Below, piece by piece: positions 62,004 to 64,000 of a stretch of 64,000 bases of DNA. Source of the stretch: Streptomyces indicus (GTDB lineage: Bacteria; Actinomycetota; Actinomycetes; Streptomycetales; Streptomycetaceae). Within the stretch, counting starts at the first letter, position 1. Every line of letters starts with the position of its first letter. The position numbers and the translations under genes are program-made. Below the pieces are notes generated by a model. The model worked only from the letters and a program-made list of their open reading frames with translations, was not told the DNA's origin and made no database searches. Where the stretch lies: the NCBI RefSeq assembly GCF_900100315.1, contig NZ_FNFF01000001.1, forward strand, positions 558,001 through 622,000, in the 5' to 3' direction.

Positions 62004-63221
62004 TCACTCCACGCGTTGGCCCTTTCCGAGGGCGATCACCCCACCCTTGGACACCGTGTAGAGCTCCTGGTCCCGTTCGGGGTTGACGCCGATGGTCGCC
62101 CCGGGCGGGACGTCCACGTTCTTGTCGAGCACGGCGCCGCGCACGACCGCACCGCGTCCCACCCGCACGTTGTCGTGCAGCACCGAACCCTGCACCACCG
62201 CACCCGCCTCGACCACCACGCCCGGGGACAGCACGGAACCGGTGACCTGGCCGCTGATGACGCAACCCGGGCTGACGATGGACTCCCCCGCGATGCCGCC
62301 GGCCACGAACTTCGCGGGCGGCAGCTGGCCGGGGTGGGTGTAGATGGGCCAGCGGCGGTTGTAGAGGTTGAACACCGGGTGGTCGGAGATCAGGTCCATG
62401 TGCGCTTCGTAGTACGCGTCCAGGGTGCCGACGTCGCGCCAGTAGCCGTGGTCGCGGCCGGTCTCGCCGGGGACGTGGTTGTCGTCGAAGTCGTAGAGCT
62501 GGGCGACCCCGCGCTCGGTGAGCATCGGCAGGATCGAGCCGCCCATGTCGTGCTTGGACGTGGGGTCCTCGGCGTCCTTCTGGAGGGCGTCGATCAGGGT
62601 CTTGGTGGTGAAGAGGTAGTTGCCCATGGAGGCGAAGACCTCGTTCGGGCTGCCGGGCAGGCCCGGCGGGTCGGCGGGCTTCTCCAGGAACCGCTCCACG
62701 CGCGTGCGGTCCTTGGCCGGGGTGATGATCCCGAAGGAGGAGGCCTCGGCGCGCGGCACCCGGATGCCCGCGACGGTGACGCCCGCGCCGGACTCGATGT
62801 GCTGGTTCAGCATCTGCCGCGGGTCCATCCGGTACACGTGGTCGGCGCCGAACACCGCGATGTAGTCGGGCTGTTCGTCGTGCACGAGGTTCAGGGACTG
62901 GAGGATCGCGTCCGCGCTGCCGGAGAACCAGCGCGGGCCGAGGCGCTGCTGGGCCGGTACGGGGGTCACGTAGTTGCCAAGCAGGCTCGACATCCGCCAG
63001 GTCGTGGACACATGCCGGTCGAGGGAGTGCGACTTGTACTGCGTCAGCACGCAGATCCGGAGGATGTCCCCGTTGACGAGGTTGGAGAGCACGAAGTCGA
63101 CCAGCCGGTAGGTGCCGCCAAAGGTCACCGCCGGTTTCGCCCGGTCGGCTGTGAGCGGCATCAGCCGCTTGCCTTCCCCACCCGCAAGGACTATGCCGAG
63201 CACCGAAGGTCCGCCGCGCAT
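62004..63221 (-). CDS. glgC: Glucose-1-phosphate adenylyltransferase
   Basis: 405 aa. Nucleotidyltransferase domain with [34 protein letters not shown] and FLEKP, then a left-handed beta-helix with repeated V/I-x-x-G-A turns. Makes ADP-glucose from ATP and glucose-1-phosphate for glycogen or maltose-1-phosphate synthesis. ATG 63221 (MRGGPSVLG) matches the usual Streptomyces start; the frame runs to 63785 through glgA. Downstream of glgA on the same strand with a 92-nt gap. Confidence 0.95.
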   Translation of the reverse strand: MRGGPSVLGIVLAGGEGKRLMPLTADRAKPAVTFGGTYRLVDFVLSNLVNGDILRICVLTQYKSHSLDRHVSTTWRMSSLLGNYVTPVPAQQRLGPRWFSGSADAILQSLNLVHDEQPDYIAVFGADHVYRMDPRQMLNQHIESGAGVTVAGIRVPRAEASSFGIITPAKDRTRVERFLEKPADPPGLPGSPNEVFASMGNYLFTTKTLIDALQKDAEDPTSKHDMGGSILPMLTERGVAQLYDFDDNHVPGETGRDHGYWRDVGTLDAYYEAHMDLISDHPVFNLYNRRWPIYTHPGQLPPAKFVAGGIAGESIVSPGCVISGQVTGSVLSPGVVVEAGAVVQGSVLHDNVRVGRGAVVRGAVLDKNVDVPPGATIGVNPERDQELYTVSKGGVIALGKGQRVE

Positions 63222-63296
63222 CGCCGCCCCCTGGATCGCCTGGTACGCCTGGTTCACATGGATCGACTGGTTCGCCTGGTGTTCTGGTGCGTCTAG

Positions 63297-63320
63297 TAGG
63301 TCTAGGTCTAGGTCTAGGTC
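63297..63320. repeat. Hexamer tandem repeat at the glgA stop codon
   Basis: Four exact TAGGTC units (GACCTA on the coding strand) from 63297 to 63320. The glgA TAG stop (63316-63314) lies inside the array; after it the frame reads Thr-stop repeatedly (ACC TAG). Confidence 0.9.
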
Positions 63321-64000
63321 GCCGAGCTCACTGCCGCGTACAGATCCGCCGTCCTGCGGGCCACCGCGTCCCAGCCGAACTCCCCGACGGCACGGGCGCG
63401 TCCGGCCGCGCCCATGCGGGTGGCCCGCCCGGGGTCCCGTACGAGGGTGTTCAGGGCGGCGCCGAGCGCGGACTCGAACCCTTCGGGGTCCTTCTCGTCG
63501 TAGGGCACGAGCAGCCCGGTCTCCTCGGTGACCACCTCGGGGATGCCGCCGACGGCGGAGGCCACGACGGCCGTGCCGCAGGCCATCGCCTCCAGGTTCA
63601 CGATGCCGAGCGGCTCGTACACCGACGGGCAGACGAACACGGCCGCGTGGGTGAGGAGTTGGACCACGTCGGGGCGCGGCAGCATCTCGGGGATCCACTG
63701 CACCCCGGAGCGGCCGCGGCTCAGCTCCTCGAAGAGGGCGCGGAACTCGCGGTCGATCTCGGGGGTGTCCGGGGCGCCGGCGCACAGCACCAGCTGGACG
63801 TCCGGGTCCAACTGCCGTGCGGCGCGCAGGAGATGGGGGACGCCCTTCTGGCGGGTGATGCGTCCGACGAAGAGGACGTACGGGCGTCCGGCGTCGATGC
63901 CGTACCGCTCCCGCGCGTCCCCGTCCGGGTCCGGGCGGTACAGCTCGGTGTCGATGCCGTTGTGGATGACGTGCACGCGGTCCGGGTCGACGGCCGGGTA
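63314..64000 (-). CDS. glgA: Glycogen synthase/maltose-1-phosphate synthase, GT4 (5' end beyond window)
   Basis: C-terminal 228 codons of a GT4 glycosyltransferase of the actinobacterial GlgA/GlgM family: [64 protein letters not shown] (sugar-nucleotide Glu in YEPLGIV). Uses ADP-glucose, which the adjacent glgC product supplies, to extend glucan or to make maltose-1-phosphate for the GlgE route. The start lies to the right of the window. Its 3' end lies in a TAGGTC hexamer array. Confidence 0.93.
   Translation of the reverse strand, partial: YPAVDPDRVHVIHNGIDTELYRPDPDGDARERYGIDAGRPYVLFVGRITRQKGVPHLLRAARQLDPDVQLVLCAGAPDTPEIDREFRALFEELSRGRSGVQWIPEMLPRPDVVQLLTHAAVFVCPSVYEPLGIVNLEAMACGTAVVASAVGGIPEVVTEETGLLVPYDEKDPEGFESALGAALNTLVRDPGRATRMGAAGRARAVGEFGWDAVARRTADLYAAVSSAT

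Noticed and set aside
62004..63785. 593-aa extended form of glgC
   Set aside because: The N-terminal extension overlaps glgA out of frame; the conserved GlgC start is ATG 63221.

Overview
The window is GC-rich actinobacterial chromosome, almost certainly Streptomyces. Evidence: strong third-position GC bias that opens long false ORFs opposite real genes, frequent GTG starts with GGAGG-type ribosome sites, a dispersed Streptomyces-type palindromic repeat (37086-37161), and typical families (PAS-GGDEF-EAL protein, class F sortase, LysX fusion, WS/DGAT, DUF574 methyltransferase). From memory, the left end is colinear with the S. coelicolor SCO092x-SCO093x region; this was not checked by alignment. 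I see no tRNA, rRNA, CRISPR array, insertion sequence or prophage.

Layout. 1-4300: succinate dehydrogenase/fumarate reductase flavoprotein (cut by the left edge) and cytochrome b subunit, a divergent LysR regulator, and a P-loop kinase-like protein. 4323-8630: c-di-GMP protein (RmdA type) translationally coupled to a DUF574 methyltransferase, then a repeat-domain lipoprotein. 8864-13787: membrane esterase, two small secreted proteins with C-terminal membrane anchors, a class F sortase and a Tat-type lipoprotein deacetylase. 13909-20690: LysX, a universal stress protein, an amino acid permease and a CapA-like lipoprotein. 21128-28389: ECF sigma factor, a LytS/LytTR two-component system wrapped around an acetate-type symporter, and a zinc-finger anti-sigma factor. 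28454-33204: Nei/Fpg glycosylase, an autoregulated operon (XRE-cupin regulator, MFS exporter, Ttr-like acetyltransferase), a Pat-like acetyltransferase and cyclophilin. 33285-43192: large secreted NAGPA/metallophosphatase protein, PP2C phosphatase, TRIC-like channel, DUF6777-type lipoprotein and lipase maturation factor. 43238-53009: aldo/keto reductase, four SDR or epimerase enzymes, amidase, a truncated oxidoreductase remnant, PhnZ-like HD protein and WS/DGAT. 53148-61960: secreted GH2 enzyme, LacI regulator and a complete YtfQRT-YjfF-type sugar ABC importer. 62004-64000: glgC and the 3' part of glgA/glgM.

Main points. First, the GH2-LacI-ABC block reads as one sugar-scavenging regulon. Three near-identical CG-centred sites (TNCAWCGWTGNA) lie in front of the GH2 gene, the LacI gene and the ABC operon. 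Homology of the importer to E. coli YtfQRT-YjfF suggests a galactofuranose-type furanose as substrate (inference). Second, at least six genes have tandem repeats that end at, span or directly follow the stop codon; this is a recurrent pattern no single annotation explains. Third, the XRE-cupin/MFS/acetyltransferase operon appears to start with a leaderless mRNA whose start codon lies inside a 37-nt palindrome.
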